NCBI GenBank assembly: GCA_018711925.1
Contig: DVHR01000047.1
Location: 1-33,121 of the forward strand
Direction: 5' to 3'
Source: Candidatus Coprenecus pullicola
GTDB lineage: Bacteria > Bacteroidota > Bacteroidia > Bacteroidales > UBA932
Length of the DNA: 33,121 nucleotides
In this document: positions 23,753-31,751 of the stretch, one piece after another
Numbering within the stretch: the stretch's first letter is position 1
Layout: every line of letters starts with the position of its first letter
Translations under genes and position numbers: made by a program
Notes under the pieces: generated by a model
Told to the model about the DNA's origin: nothing
Database searches by the model: none
Seen by the model: the letters and a program-made list of their open reading frames with translations, nothing else

Positions 23753-25006
23753 TTATTTACTGTGATGTCTCTCCCTTCTCTTGAGGACAGTAGGTTCAAT
23801 GGTCATCTTCTCGCCCTCAAGCAGCGAGGCGACACCCTCCAGCTTTGCCCTCTTGGCCTCGCATTCAGGACAATGACAGTCGGAATGGTACTCGGGCGGT
23901 TCCGTGTAAGTGGTAATCACACCCTCGAAGTTCCTGAGAACCACCTTGCCCGGCGACTGGGATATGACGTACTGGGGCATCACGGGGGTCTTGCCTCCTC
24001 CGCCCGGAGCATCCACGACGAACGTGGGCACGGCAAAACCGGAGGTATGTCCCCTGAGTCCCTCGATAATCTCTATGCCTTTCGATACCGGAGTACGGAA
24101 ATGCTCGAGTCCCATCGACAGGTCGCACTGGTAGATATAATAAGGTCTTACCCTCATCTTGACCAGCTCATGCACGAGATGCTTCATGACATGAACACAG
24201 TCATTGACTCCACGAAGAAGAACGGACTGGTTTCCGAGAGGAATACCTGCATCGGCAAGTCTGGCGCATGCAGCAGCAGACTCCGGAGTAACCTCGTTTG
24301 GATGATTGAAGTGGGTGTTGAGCCATATCGGGTGGTATTTCTTCAGCATGTTGCACAGGTCGTCGGTAATCCTCTGAGGACACACGACAGGTGTACGGGA
24401 ACCGATGCGGATAATCTCCACATGGGGTATGGCCCTAAGTCTCTTGATGATGTACTCCAGCTTGGCGTCGCTGACCATCAGGGCGTCACCTCCGGAGAGC
24501 AGTACGTCACGGACAACCGGAGTCCTCTCTACGTATTCGATGCACTTCTCTATCCTGTCATTGGGTGACTCGGCGTCTTTCTGTCCGGCGAAACGGCGGC
24601 GGGTACAGTGCCTGCAGTACATCGAGCACATGTCGGTAATAAGCATCAGTACTCTGTCAGGATACCTGTGCGTCAGGCCGGGTGTCGGAGAATCCTCGTC
24701 CTCATGCAAGGGATCAAGCAGGTCCTCGGGGGCCTGGAAAGTCTCTGCAGCAGTAGGTATGGCCTGCCTGCGGATTGGACAATGAGGGTCGTCCGGATCA
24801 ATAAGCGAGAGATAGTAAGGAGTTATTGCCATCCTGAGGGTGGAGAGGGTCTTGCGGACCCCCTCTTCCTCCTCCGGAGTGAGCTTAATGTATTTCTTGA
24901 GCTGGTCAAGAGTCTCTATGCGGTTCTTGACCTGCCATTTCCAGTCATTCCACTGCTCGTCCGTAACCTCGGGGAACAGTATCTTTCTACGCGAACGGTT
25001 TTCCAT
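23753..25006 (-). CDS. kamA: Lysine 2,3-aminomutase
   Basis: Radical SAM enzyme of 417 aa that converts L-lysine to L-beta-lysine with a [4Fe-4S] cluster, SAM and PLP. Cluster ligands are C127, C131 and C134 in CSMYCRHC. The PLP-binding Lys is K339 in GGGGKTP. The zinc-site cysteines are C270, C377, C379 and C382. All are shifted by +2 from the Clostridium subterminale enzyme numbering, so nothing essential is missing. SGGDALMVSD is the SAM-binding GGD region. It is the first committed step of the pathway encoded here. Confidence 0.98.
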   Translation of the reverse strand: MENRSRRKILFPEVTDEQWNDWKWQVKNRIETLDQLKKYIKLTPEEEEGVRKTLSTLRMAITPYYLSLIDPDDPHCPIRRQAIPTAAETFQAPEDLLDPLHEDEDSPTPGLTHRYPDRVLMLITDMCSMYCRHCTRRRFAGQKDAESPNDRIEKCIEYVERTPVVRDVLLSGGDALMVSDAKLEYIIKRLRAIPHVEIIRIGSRTPVVCPQRITDDLCNMLKKYHPIWLNTHFNHPNEVTPESAAACARLADAGIPLGNQSVLLRGVNDCVHVMKHLVHELVKMRVRPYYIYQCDLSMGLEHFRTPVSKGIEIIEGLRGHTSGFAVPTFVVDAPGGGGKTPVMPQYVISQSPGKVVLRNFEGVITTYTEPPEYHSDCHCPECEAKRAKLEGVASLLEGEKMTIEPTVLKRRERHHSK

Positions 25007-25015
25007 GGCAAACTA

Positions 25016-26062
25016 TCAGGCGTAGAGTTCTGTAAATATCTTTCTGAGTTTTTCGCTTTCTCTGAGTTCCTGCAGAGTAATCTCGGCATGCCCCTTGGTA
25101 TAACCGTTACCGATAAGCATGGTCACGTCGCTGCCCACACCCTCAGCTCCGAGGGCCGCCTTAGTGAAACTGGTAGCCATGGAGAAGAAATATACGATAC
25201 CGGTATCCTTCGTGCAGAGGATCGAGGTCATCTCTGTATCTGGAATATTCACATTGTTGATAGTGATGTCGCACATCTGGCCTTTAGTCAGCTCCTCGAT
25301 CTTCTCGAGAACAGGCACGGCCTGTGTTGCGTCTGCAGAGAATACATAGTCGCAGAATCCGAGATCCTGAAGTCTCTTGGTACTCTTCTCACTGTGGCAT
25401 AGACCGATAACCTTACCGGTAACTCCGGCGCGTTTCTTGGCCTCATAGCAGCAGAGCATTCCGGACTTTCCGCCGGCTCCGATGATCAGGACAGTGTCGC
25501 CAGGTTTGACCAGCTTGGCTGTCTGGGCTGGAGCACCGGCCACGTCAAGTGCGGAAAGGGCGAGTTTCTCGGGCAGATCCGATGGAATCTTCGCGTAGAT
25601 ACCGCTCTCAAACAGGATAGCCTTACCGTCGATGTCCACCTGGTCCACGTCAGCACGGATCTCCTTGATCCTGTCTATTCTCAAAGGAGTAAGGGAAAGG
25701 GATACGAGAGTCGCGATCTTGTCGCCTACCTTGAGGTCGATCTTGTCCTTTAGCGCGTCACCGATCTGCTCCACTGTTCCGAGAAGCATTCCGCCCGAAC
25801 CGGTCCAGGGATTGCGGTGCTTGCCCTGCTTTGCCACTATATCCAGCATTATCTCCTTGATCTTCTCAGGGTCGCCACCGGCGCGGTTGGAGATATCGGT
25901 GAATGAGGCCGAGTCGATATTGAGGGTCTGTACGTCAATGAGAATCTCGTTGTCGTAGATCTCGTCCATATTGTTGTCCAGCTTATCAGCGGGCTGAGGG
26001 AGCACACCTTTGGGTGAAATCACTCTGTGAACTCCGTATTTATTTCCATGTTTCTGTGCCAT
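25016..26062 (-). CDS. kdd: L-erythro-3,5-diaminohexanoate dehydrogenase
   Basis: NAD(P)-dependent dehydrogenase of 348 aa with a medium-chain alcohol dehydrogenase-like layout. The N-terminal part has KYGVHRVISPKGVLPQPADKLDN, NPWTGSGGMLLGTVEQIG and LKVGDKIATLVSLSLTPL. The Rossmann motif is VLIIGAGGKSGMLCC (about 190-204). It oxidises 3,5-diaminohexanoate to 5-amino-3-oxohexanoate with release of ammonia. It lies 9 nt before kamA. The 44-nt gap from kce is the largest in the operon and contains a promoter-like -7 element. Confidence 0.95.
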   Translation of the reverse strand: MAQKHGNKYGVHRVISPKGVLPQPADKLDNNMDEIYDNEILIDVQTLNIDSASFTDISNRAGGDPEKIKEIMLDIVAKQGKHRNPWTGSGGMLLGTVEQIGDALKDKIDLKVGDKIATLVSLSLTPLRIDRIKEIRADVDQVDIDGKAILFESGIYAKIPSDLPEKLALSALDVAGAPAQTAKLVKPGDTVLIIGAGGKSGMLCCYEAKKRAGVTGKVIGLCHSEKSTKRLQDLGFCDYVFSADATQAVPVLEKIEELTKGQMCDITINNVNIPDTEMTSILCTKDTGIVYFFSMATSFTKAALGAEGVGSDVTMLIGNGYTKGHAEITLQELRESEKLRKIFTELYA

Positions 26063-26098
26063 AATTTTGTAGTTTTATGATTGTTGATTATTCTGATT

Positions 26099-26129
26099 CA
26101 AAGTTATTAATTAAGTGGTTTCAGCGAAA
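26099..26129 (-). promoter_or_regulatory. Possible internal promoter before kdd
   Basis: On the minus strand TTTC (26126-26129) is separated by 19 nt from TAACTTTG (26099-26106). It partly overlaps the kce 3' end, in the widest gap of the operon, and would serve kdd-kamA and onward. Confidence 0.4.
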
Positions 26130-26934
26130 GGATCTGACGTGCCTCGGCCGGTGTGGCGATCTCGCGTCCGAACTCGCGGGCGATGCGGACCACCTTCTCC
26201 ACCAGCTCTCCGTTGGACTTTGCCAGGACACCCTTGCTCAGGTACACATTGTCCTCGAAACCCACCCTTACATGACCGCCGTCGATGATTGCGGCAGCTG
26301 CCAGAGGAAACTCGTAGCGTCCGATACCGGCCACCGTATATGTGGCGTCAGAGGGTATGCTGCCGCGCAGGAATACGAAATCCCGGAGTTCTCCTCCGAT
26401 ACCTCCGTTGACTCCCATCACGAAATCGAAATGCATGGGCGCCTGAATATATCCCTTGCGGTGCAGTCTGAGAGCCATGTCTATCATGGACTTGTCGAAG
26501 ACTTCGAGCTCAGGTTTGATGCCGCGCTCTATCATCCTCTGTCCGAAATACTTGATAGTGTTCTCAGTGTTCTCGAAGATGTCATCTCCACCAAAGTTAA
26601 GAGTACCGCAGTCGAGGGTTGCCATTTCGGGAAGCAGCTCGGTGGGCTGCAGCCTCTCGTCGTTCGTCATGCCGACAGCTCCTCCCGTAGAGGGCTGGAT
26701 GATCACATCGGGGCACTCCTTCTTGATCGCCTCAATGATTACCCTGAAACGCTCCTTACTCTGAGTAGGCGTACCGTCATCCTCACGTACGTGAAGATGG
26801 ATAAGGGAAGCACCGGCATTATAAGCCGACTTAGCCTCTCTGACGCACTCCTCCACGGTGTAAGGCACAGCGGGATTGTGCTCCTTGAGCACCTCCGCTC
26901 CGCAGATAGCGGCAGTGATTATCAATTTTTCCAT
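26107..26934 (-). CDS. kce: 3-keto-5-aminohexanoate cleavage enzyme
   Basis: Zinc enzyme of the BKACE (DUF849) family, 275 aa. I start at the ATG at 26934 (MEKLIITAAICGAEV); the longer frame would run into kal. With this start, the zinc ligands H46 and H48 (HLHVRED) and E14 fall at the positions known for Kce, and the third zinc-ligand Glu is in GFEDN (about 227). It condenses 5-amino-3-oxohexanoate with acetyl-CoA to give 3-aminobutyryl-CoA and acetoacetate. It lies 17 nt after kal. Confidence 0.97.
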   Translation of the reverse strand: MEKLIITAAICGAEVLKEHNPAVPYTVEECVREAKSAYNAGASLIHLHVREDDGTPTQSKERFRVIIEAIKKECPDVIIQPSTGGAVGMTNDERLQPTELLPEMATLDCGTLNFGGDDIFENTENTIKYFGQRMIERGIKPELEVFDKSMIDMALRLHRKGYIQAPMHFDFVMGVNGGIGGELRDFVFLRGSIPSDATYTVAGIGRYEFPLAAAAIIDGGHVRVGFEDNVYLSKGVLAKSNGELVEKVVRIAREFGREIATPAEARQILSLKPLN

Positions 26935-26951
26935 ATAAGATAGTGATATTG

Positions 26952-27338
26952 TTATTTCCTCTGGCATTTCTTGGGCACCACGCATGTACCGCTTGCCCTG
27001 CAGACAACTATAGGCTCTGTGAGTACGTCCGCAGCCGAATCCGACACGTCAGGACGGGGTGCTATCACCTTTCTGGCCTCGAAGACCATCTTGCGGGAGG
27101 TATTGCCCACCGACACGATCTCGCCCTCGGCCTCGATATAGTCACCTGCGTATACTGGCGCCATGAACTCAACGTTGTCGTAAGCCTTGAAAAGTCCCTC
27201 ATCTCCGTCATTTATAATCAGCAGCTCGGTGGCTACGTCTCCGAATAGCTGGAGCATCTTTGCTCCGTCAACAAGATTGCCGCCGTAATGTGCGTCGTGG
27301 CAGCTCATACGCATTCTGATAAGTGATTTTGCTCCCAT
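26952..27338 (-). CDS. kal: 3-aminobutyryl-CoA ammonia-lyase
   Basis: Single hot-dog-fold protein of 128 aa, the size of the Fusobacterium enzyme. [22 protein letters not shown] and [10 protein letters not shown] are followed by [24 protein letters not shown], the hot-dog core. It removes ammonia from 3-aminobutyryl-CoA to give crotonyl-CoA. Identification rests on the family pattern and on its place between atoD and kce; alone it could be confused with a thioesterase. The gap to atoD is 2 nt. Confidence 0.94.
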   Translation of the reverse strand: MGAKSLIRMRMSCHDAHYGGNLVDGAKMLQLFGDVATELLIINDGDEGLFKAYDNVEFMAPVYAGDYIEAEGEIVSVGNTSRKMVFEARKVIAPRPDVSDSAADVLTEPIVVCRASGTCVVPKKCQRK

Positions 27339-27340
27339 GA

Positions 27341-27991
27341 TTACTTCCTTTTATAAATATAGTTCACAAAAATACCCGGGGTATGGACTGCCTCGGGAGC
27401 TATCTCCCCTACGGGAACCACTTTCTCGGCCTCTACGATTACGAGATCCGCAGCCATGGCCATTACGGGGTTGAAGTTCTGAGTGGTGCCCTTGTACACC
27501 AGATTGCCTGACTCATCGGCTATGGATGCGCCCAGCAGAGCGATATCGGCTCCCAGAGGCTTCTCCAGCAGGTAATCCTTGCCGTCCACGTTTACCACAG
27601 GCTTACCCTCGGCCACGAGAGTACCCATACCGGTCGTGGTAAGCACTCCGCCAAGGCCCGCACCTTTGGCACGTATCCTTTCAGCGAGAGTACCCTGAGG
27701 CGAGAACTCCACTTCCAGTTCTCCGGCATTCATCTGATTGCCGGTCTCTGGATTGGTACCGACATGTGAGACAATGAGTTTTTTGATCTGTTTGTTGACG
27801 ACCAGCTTTCCGAGAGATTTGTCAGGAAACGCCGTATCGTTGCAGATAACAGTCAGATTCTTAACGCCACTTTCTGCAAGCGCGTCCATGATCTGGAGAG
27901 GAGCGCCTACGCCAAGAAACCCTCCGACCATGACGGTCATACCGTCCTTCACCATGGAGACGGCCTGATCCAATGATATTTCCTTTTTCAT
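27341..27991 (-). CDS. atoD: Butyrate-acetoacetate CoA-transferase, alpha subunit
   Basis: Protein of 216 aa. The class I CoA-transferase alpha signature is present as [11 protein letters not shown] (about 21-31) together with [31 protein letters not shown] and the C-terminal [16 protein letters not shown] use the ATG at 27991; a TTG codon lies directly in front. It is the first gene of the 16-gene lysine/butyrate operon, while its partner atoA is gene ten. Together they release butyrate and form acetoacetyl-CoA. Confidence 0.95.
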   Translation of the reverse strand: MKKEISLDQAVSMVKDGMTVMVGGFLGVGAPLQIMDALAESGVKNLTVICNDTAFPDKSLGKLVVNKQIKKLIVSHVGTNPETGNQMNAGELEVEFSPQGTLAERIRAKGAGLGGVLTTTGMGTLVAEGKPVVNVDGKDYLLEKPLGADIALLGASIADESGNLVYKGTTQNFNPVMAMAADLVIVEAEKVVPVGEIAPEAVHTPGIFVNYIYKRK

Positions 27992-28021
27992 CAAAGATAG
28001 TTTTTATAAATTTTCAATTAG

Positions 28022-28053
28022 CAAATGTAATAAAAGTTAAGTAAATTTGCCAA
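28022..28053 (-). promoter_or_regulatory. Promoter of the lysine fermentation operon
   Basis: On the minus strand TTGG (28050-28053) is followed after exactly 20 nt by TACATTTG (28022-28029), giving a leader of about 25 nt before the atoD ATG. A divergent plus-strand -7-like TAAATTTG (28042-28049) for mscS overlaps it, so the two units may interfere with each other. No riboswitch-like structure fits in the 84-nt spacer. Confidence 0.7.
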
Positions 28054-28075
28054 TATTATTACAAATATCAATCTT

Positions 28076-28981
28076 ATGATACCTCAAATAGACCTGACAC
28101 CCGATCCATCCGACACACTTGCGGTGGAAATCAGCGAAACCATCCACAAACTATCCACAATGAGCGGCCATGATATCTTCGCATCCGTTACTGAGAGCGT
28201 CATCAAATGGGGCCTGAAAGTCCTTGCCGCCATACTGCTCTACCTACTGGGAGCATGGATTATACGGCGCGTTAAGAAACTTCTCCGCAAAGTATTCTCC
28301 AAAAGGAAAGTCGATCCTTCCCTCGCCACATTCACAGTAAGTTTTGTCAACATCTCGCTGACGGTGATTCTCTTCATAGTTGTCGTCAGCATACTCGGAG
28401 TACCCACCAGCACGTTCGCGGCACTTCTGGCTGCAGGAGGCCTTGCTGTCGGCATGGCACTGAGCGGCACCCTGCAGAATTTCGCAGGCGGAGTGATGCT
28501 GCTGCTCTTCAAGCCGTTCAAAGTGGGCGACTACATCGACGCCAACGGATTCAGCGGCACCGTGGACGCCATCAACATCACCTCCACCCAGATCCACACA
28601 GTGGACAATAAGATTGTGCATCTGCCCAACGGCTCAGTCGCCAACAGCAACATCCAGAACTACAGCACATCCGAACTCAGACGCGTAGACTGGAACATCA
28701 GCGTATCATACGGGGATGACGCGGAAAAGGGTATCGCGCTGCTGAAAGACTATCTCAGCAAGGATCCCAGAGTCCTGGATACACCGGAACCTCCGTTCGC
28801 CGCCCTTTCACAGCTTGGGGACAGCGCCATCATCCTGACAGCCAGGGCATGGACGAAGAACAGCGACTACTGGGGCCTGTATTTCGACATCAACAAGCTC
28901 ATCTACGAGGATTTCCCTAAGCAGGGCATGACGTTCCCCTATCCCCAGCTTGACGTGCACGTACGGAACGTACAGGATTAG
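28076..28981 (+). CDS. mscS: Small-conductance mechanosensitive channel (MscS family)
   Basis: Protein of 301 aa, close to E. coli MscS. After a ~45-residue N-terminal extension there are three membrane helices (about 48-65, 85-108, 111-150). The pore-lining TM3 is recognisable by the Gly/Ala-rich LAAGGLAVGMALSGTLQNFAGGVMLL, and is followed by KPFKVGDYID, the start of the beta domain. The cytoplasmic vestibule contains VDNKIVHLPNGSVANSNIQNYS. It relieves turgor on osmotic downshock. It diverges from the lysine operon, and its last 65 nt overlap the convergent acyltransferase gene. Confidence 0.96.
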   Translation: MIPQIDLTPDPSDTLAVEISETIHKLSTMSGHDIFASVTESVIKWGLKVLAAILLYLLGAWIIRRVKKLLRKVFSKRKVDPSLATFTVSFVNISLTVILFIVVVSILGVPTSTFAALLAAGGLAVGMALSGTLQNFAGGVMLLLFKPFKVGDYIDANGFSGTVDAINITSTQIHTVDNKIVHLPNGSVANSNIQNYSTSELRRVDWNISVSYGDDAEKGIALLKDYLSKDPRVLDTPEPPFAALSQLGDSAIILTARAWTKNSDYWGLYFDINKLIYEDFPKQGMTFPYPQLDVHVRNVQD

Positions 28982-30092
28982 CATAGATAGAGAGAAATAT
29001 TTCCGCCAACTCATCCCTATCAATATCAGGGTCTTTCTCCACTACGGCGGAAAGGCCCTTTTCCATACGCTGCAGGAAATGCTCACGGCTCTCCGGCGTA
29101 TAGCGGGAAGCGCATGTCTCTCCGCCCTCAAGCATGTCATAAGCCATGTAATTGGTATCCCACAGACGGTAATTGTCATATATCCTGCCGTCAATGACAC
29201 CAGCAAGCGCCTTGAACCGCTCGTTCTTCTCATACGACGCACATTCTGACAACTCATGCTCTGTGATTTCCGGGCAAAAATGGAATGCAATGCTGCCTTT
29301 ATCCTGCCTTACACCAGTCAGTATGCTGACTGTGTCCTCCCCCGGTTTTTTGACATACCGTTCTCGTCTGGATATATACAACTCTCTGGCTTTCAAGAAA
29401 TCGCAGGGTTCATACTGATAAGATATGGCAATGGGAAGTATCGACAGTTCCTTGAAATCCTTGACGAAGTCCCCGCTGCCGCTCATTTCGAACATCTTCA
29501 GGAGCCCCTGCTCGGTAACGTCATGCCCGTCCTTGGAACGGCCATTACGCTGGGCTATCCACACCGAGCACCTGTCCGAGGTAATATTCTCCCGCATATA
29601 CGACGACAGAAGGGATGACGAGAGATATTTCTCCCTCGGTGTCCCCCCTCTTATTACCTTTATCATGCGATTGGAGCGGAATATGTCCTCGATAAGGGAA
29701 TTGGCTATAAGATTGTCTCCTACGGCTATCTCTGTTGTGGAAATATGATGGTTGAAGAGCACCAGCTGGATAATCGCCGGATCCAGGATGATATCCCTGT
29801 GGTTGGAGACAAGCACGTGCTTTCTCCCGTCCTGAAGATATTCAAGCCCATTCACGGAAAGTCCGGAGGAGGTCTTGTCTATGATAGCCTGTATGACTCC
29901 CGCCATTACTGATGACTGAAACTGATACACTCCGTCAAGGCCGCGGAGCCTGTTTCTTAGTTCAGTCTCGTGCTCAGGCCCGTAAAGGAAGTCCGATATG
30001 GCTTTCAGTTCAGGAGCTGATGCCACTCTTTTCAGAGCGTCAGAGGTCTCCCTGTCGTCATAAGGCATGATATTGGAATAGTCCTTGTTCAT
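28917..30092 (-). CDS. Glycerophospholipid-type acyltransferase (PlsC-like domain)
   Basis: Protein of 391 aa with an LPLAT/PlsC-type domain. VSNHRDIILDP (about 94-104) is the Bacteroidota variant of the catalytic His/Asp motif. It is followed by a substrate-binding motif around KVIRGGTPREKYLSSSL and VWIAQRNGRSKDG, corresponding to the E-G-x-R block with Asn in place of Glu. LSILPIAISYQYEPCD resembles motif IV. It has no signal peptide or clear membrane helix and likely works at the inner membrane face, transferring acyl groups in lipid synthesis; the acceptor is not predictable. It starts one nt after the M28 peptidase gene. The last ~21 codons overlap mscS tail-to-tail. Confidence 0.85.
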   Translation of the reverse strand: MNKDYSNIMPYDDRETSDALKRVASAPELKAISDFLYGPEHETELRNRLRGLDGVYQFQSSVMAGVIQAIIDKTSSGLSVNGLEYLQDGRKHVLVSNHRDIILDPAIIQLVLFNHHISTTEIAVGDNLIANSLIEDIFRSNRMIKVIRGGTPREKYLSSSLLSSYMRENITSDRCSVWIAQRNGRSKDGHDVTEQGLLKMFEMSGSGDFVKDFKELSILPIAISYQYEPCDFLKARELYISRRERYVKKPGEDTVSILTGVRQDKGSIAFHFCPEITEHELSECASYEKNERFKALAGVIDGRIYDNYRLWDTNYMAYDMLEGGETCASRYTPESREHFLQRMEKGLSAVVEKDPDIDRDELAEIFLSIYANPVRSVRARQAGDRGTSCPA

Positions 30093-30093
30093 A

Positions 30094-31698
30094 TTATCTT
30101 CTTTGATACATAAAGCACCTCACAAGTGAGGCTGCCATGATTGCATATAAGTACACCAAAAACATTATAATCCCTAAAGAACCTACTGTCAATGCCGTAT
30201 AGAGATTGTACAGGAACGATGCTCCTGTTAGTACAACAGGCAACAATGCCGGCAGTGACATCACGTTCATATATACAAACATATGCAACAGCAGTGCCGC
30301 AATGGCACAGAGAGCAGGCAATAACAGGAAGAAATTCTCCCCCACGGTAACAAGCAGCACGGCCGAGACCGCCAGTATCAACAGCAGCAGTCCGAGAACA
30401 TGCTCGAATACAAAACTCTCAGATCGCCGCACTCTTGATGTAAAGAACCAGATATATAAGCAGACAGTCAGACCGATGACAACAAGGGTCAGTATCCAGT
30501 CCCAGGAAAGGAATTTTGTCGAGACAAATGAAAACGGTACTCCGGAAATACGGGTCGCAGCATATGCCAGTCCCGTAGCAACTGCGGCTATGAGCACACC
30601 GCAGCCCAGTATCGTCAACGAATTATAAAAGACTTTTCGCAACTTTATCCGCCCAGTGACGACGTACAGAGTCAGCGTAAGTACGAATAACGCCAAAGTC
30701 ACCGCGTTAAGCAGACAGTAACCGGCCCTGGAGAAACTGAATGTCCCTAATCCGGGAATTGTGAATACGACCTTGTTCTCCCGGCTTCGAAAATAATCCG
30801 GGTCCGAATATTGATTTCCCGTAAGATACTCCTTAACCATAGGCGCCAGCTGCACTCCGTAATGGGCGATGGACTCAGGATGGATATTGGAGAAATTGTC
30901 CCTGTCATTGTGGTAGTAATGCAGGTTGTCTATCACGGAGAAATTGTAACCTGGGAAAAGTGGCTTTAAAAGAGTGAAATCCGTATAATTAGGCATTATA
31001 TCATACACAGCCGATGTCAGAGAATACGTATATGGATACCGGGCATATTCCGTATAAAAATCCATCAGGGCGGCATTGCCGGACGATGTCTCAAACAGCA
31101 GAGCGGGCCCCTTCACGCCTCTGGCTTCCACATTGACCGCCAAGCCAACGTTGTCAAACAGAGCATTGTCCCTCTCCAACGCGCATCTGATACCGTCCAG
31201 ATTCCGCTCTTCCGAGTCCGTAAACAGGATTTTCAGCCCTTGACACCAGTCCTCAGCATACTCCAACGCACCACGTACAAGTTCGAGTATCACTGCAAGT
31301 CCATATCCGTCATCTGCTGCACCATAGGAACATACTATCCCTTGTGGAGTCTGTTCAGGAAACCGCGAATCCAGATGCGCCACCAAAAGAAGATAAGAGC
31401 ATGACGTGTCCCGACCGGGCGGCTCAAATTTGCAATAGACGTTGGCGATAGTATCGTAACGCAATATCTCCGGAGTGCCTCCAATTTCTTCCAAACGGCC
31501 ATATAGGTAGTTCCTGACCTGATTCCGCTCTTCCGGATGCAGTACGGAATGAGGTTCCAATGATATCACCTTCAAATCCTGAACAGCTTTTTCAGTAGAA
31601 AAATCATTACCGGCCCTGCGGAAAGTAAAAGTTCCCGCAGCCATGAAAAAGGCGAGAATAATGAGCAGCAGAGCCGTGACTAATTTTAATTTCCTCAT
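30094..31698 (-). CDS. Membrane-bound M28-family metallopeptidase
   Basis: Protein of 534 aa. An N-terminal hydrophobic anchor (about 4-24) is followed by an M28 zinc peptidase domain. Its ligands are visible in order: His/Asp in LLVAHLDSR, Asp in AADDGYG, Glu-Glu in TDSEERN, Glu in NVEARG and His in LHYYHNDRD. After about residue 320 there are seven to eight hydrophobic segments, giving the build of ER-type M28 membrane peptidases (ERMP1/Fxna-like), also seen in Bacteroidota. The peptidase domain should face the periplasm and release N-terminal residues from peptides, which would suit an amino-acid fermenter. It has its own promoter and is co-transcribed with the acyltransferase. Confidence 0.88.
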   Translation of the reverse strand: MRKLKLVTALLLIILAFFMAAGTFTFRRAGNDFSTEKAVQDLKVISLEPHSVLHPEERNQVRNYLYGRLEEIGGTPEILRYDTIANVYCKFEPPGRDTSCSYLLLVAHLDSRFPEQTPQGIVCSYGAADDGYGLAVILELVRGALEYAEDWCQGLKILFTDSEERNLDGIRCALERDNALFDNVGLAVNVEARGVKGPALLFETSSGNAALMDFYTEYARYPYTYSLTSAVYDIMPNYTDFTLLKPLFPGYNFSVIDNLHYYHNDRDNFSNIHPESIAHYGVQLAPMVKEYLTGNQYSDPDYFRSRENKVVFTIPGLGTFSFSRAGYCLLNAVTLALFVLTLTLYVVTGRIKLRKVFYNSLTILGCGVLIAAVATGLAYAATRISGVPFSFVSTKFLSWDWILTLVVIGLTVCLYIWFFTSRVRRSESFVFEHVLGLLLLILAVSAVLLVTVGENFFLLLPALCAIAALLLHMFVYMNVMSLPALLPVVLTGASFLYNLYTALTVGSLGIIMFLVYLYAIMAASLVRCFMYQRR

Positions 31699-31719
31699 TT
31701 TAAAAAGCTTTCATAGCGG

Positions 31720-31751
31720 CAAATGTACGTAAAAAACCCCTATCCGCCAAA
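31720..31751 (-). promoter_or_regulatory. Promoter of the M28 peptidase/acyltransferase unit
   Basis: On the minus strand TTTG (31748-31751), 20 nt, TACATTTG (31720-31727). It begins right after the queA stop codon and gives a leader of about 15-20 nt. Confidence 0.75.

Noticed and set aside
28022..28053. Lysine riboswitch or cobalamin riboswitch before atoD
   Set aside because: The spacer is only 84 nt and the predicted leader about 25 nt, too short for either class, and no characteristic stems are seen.
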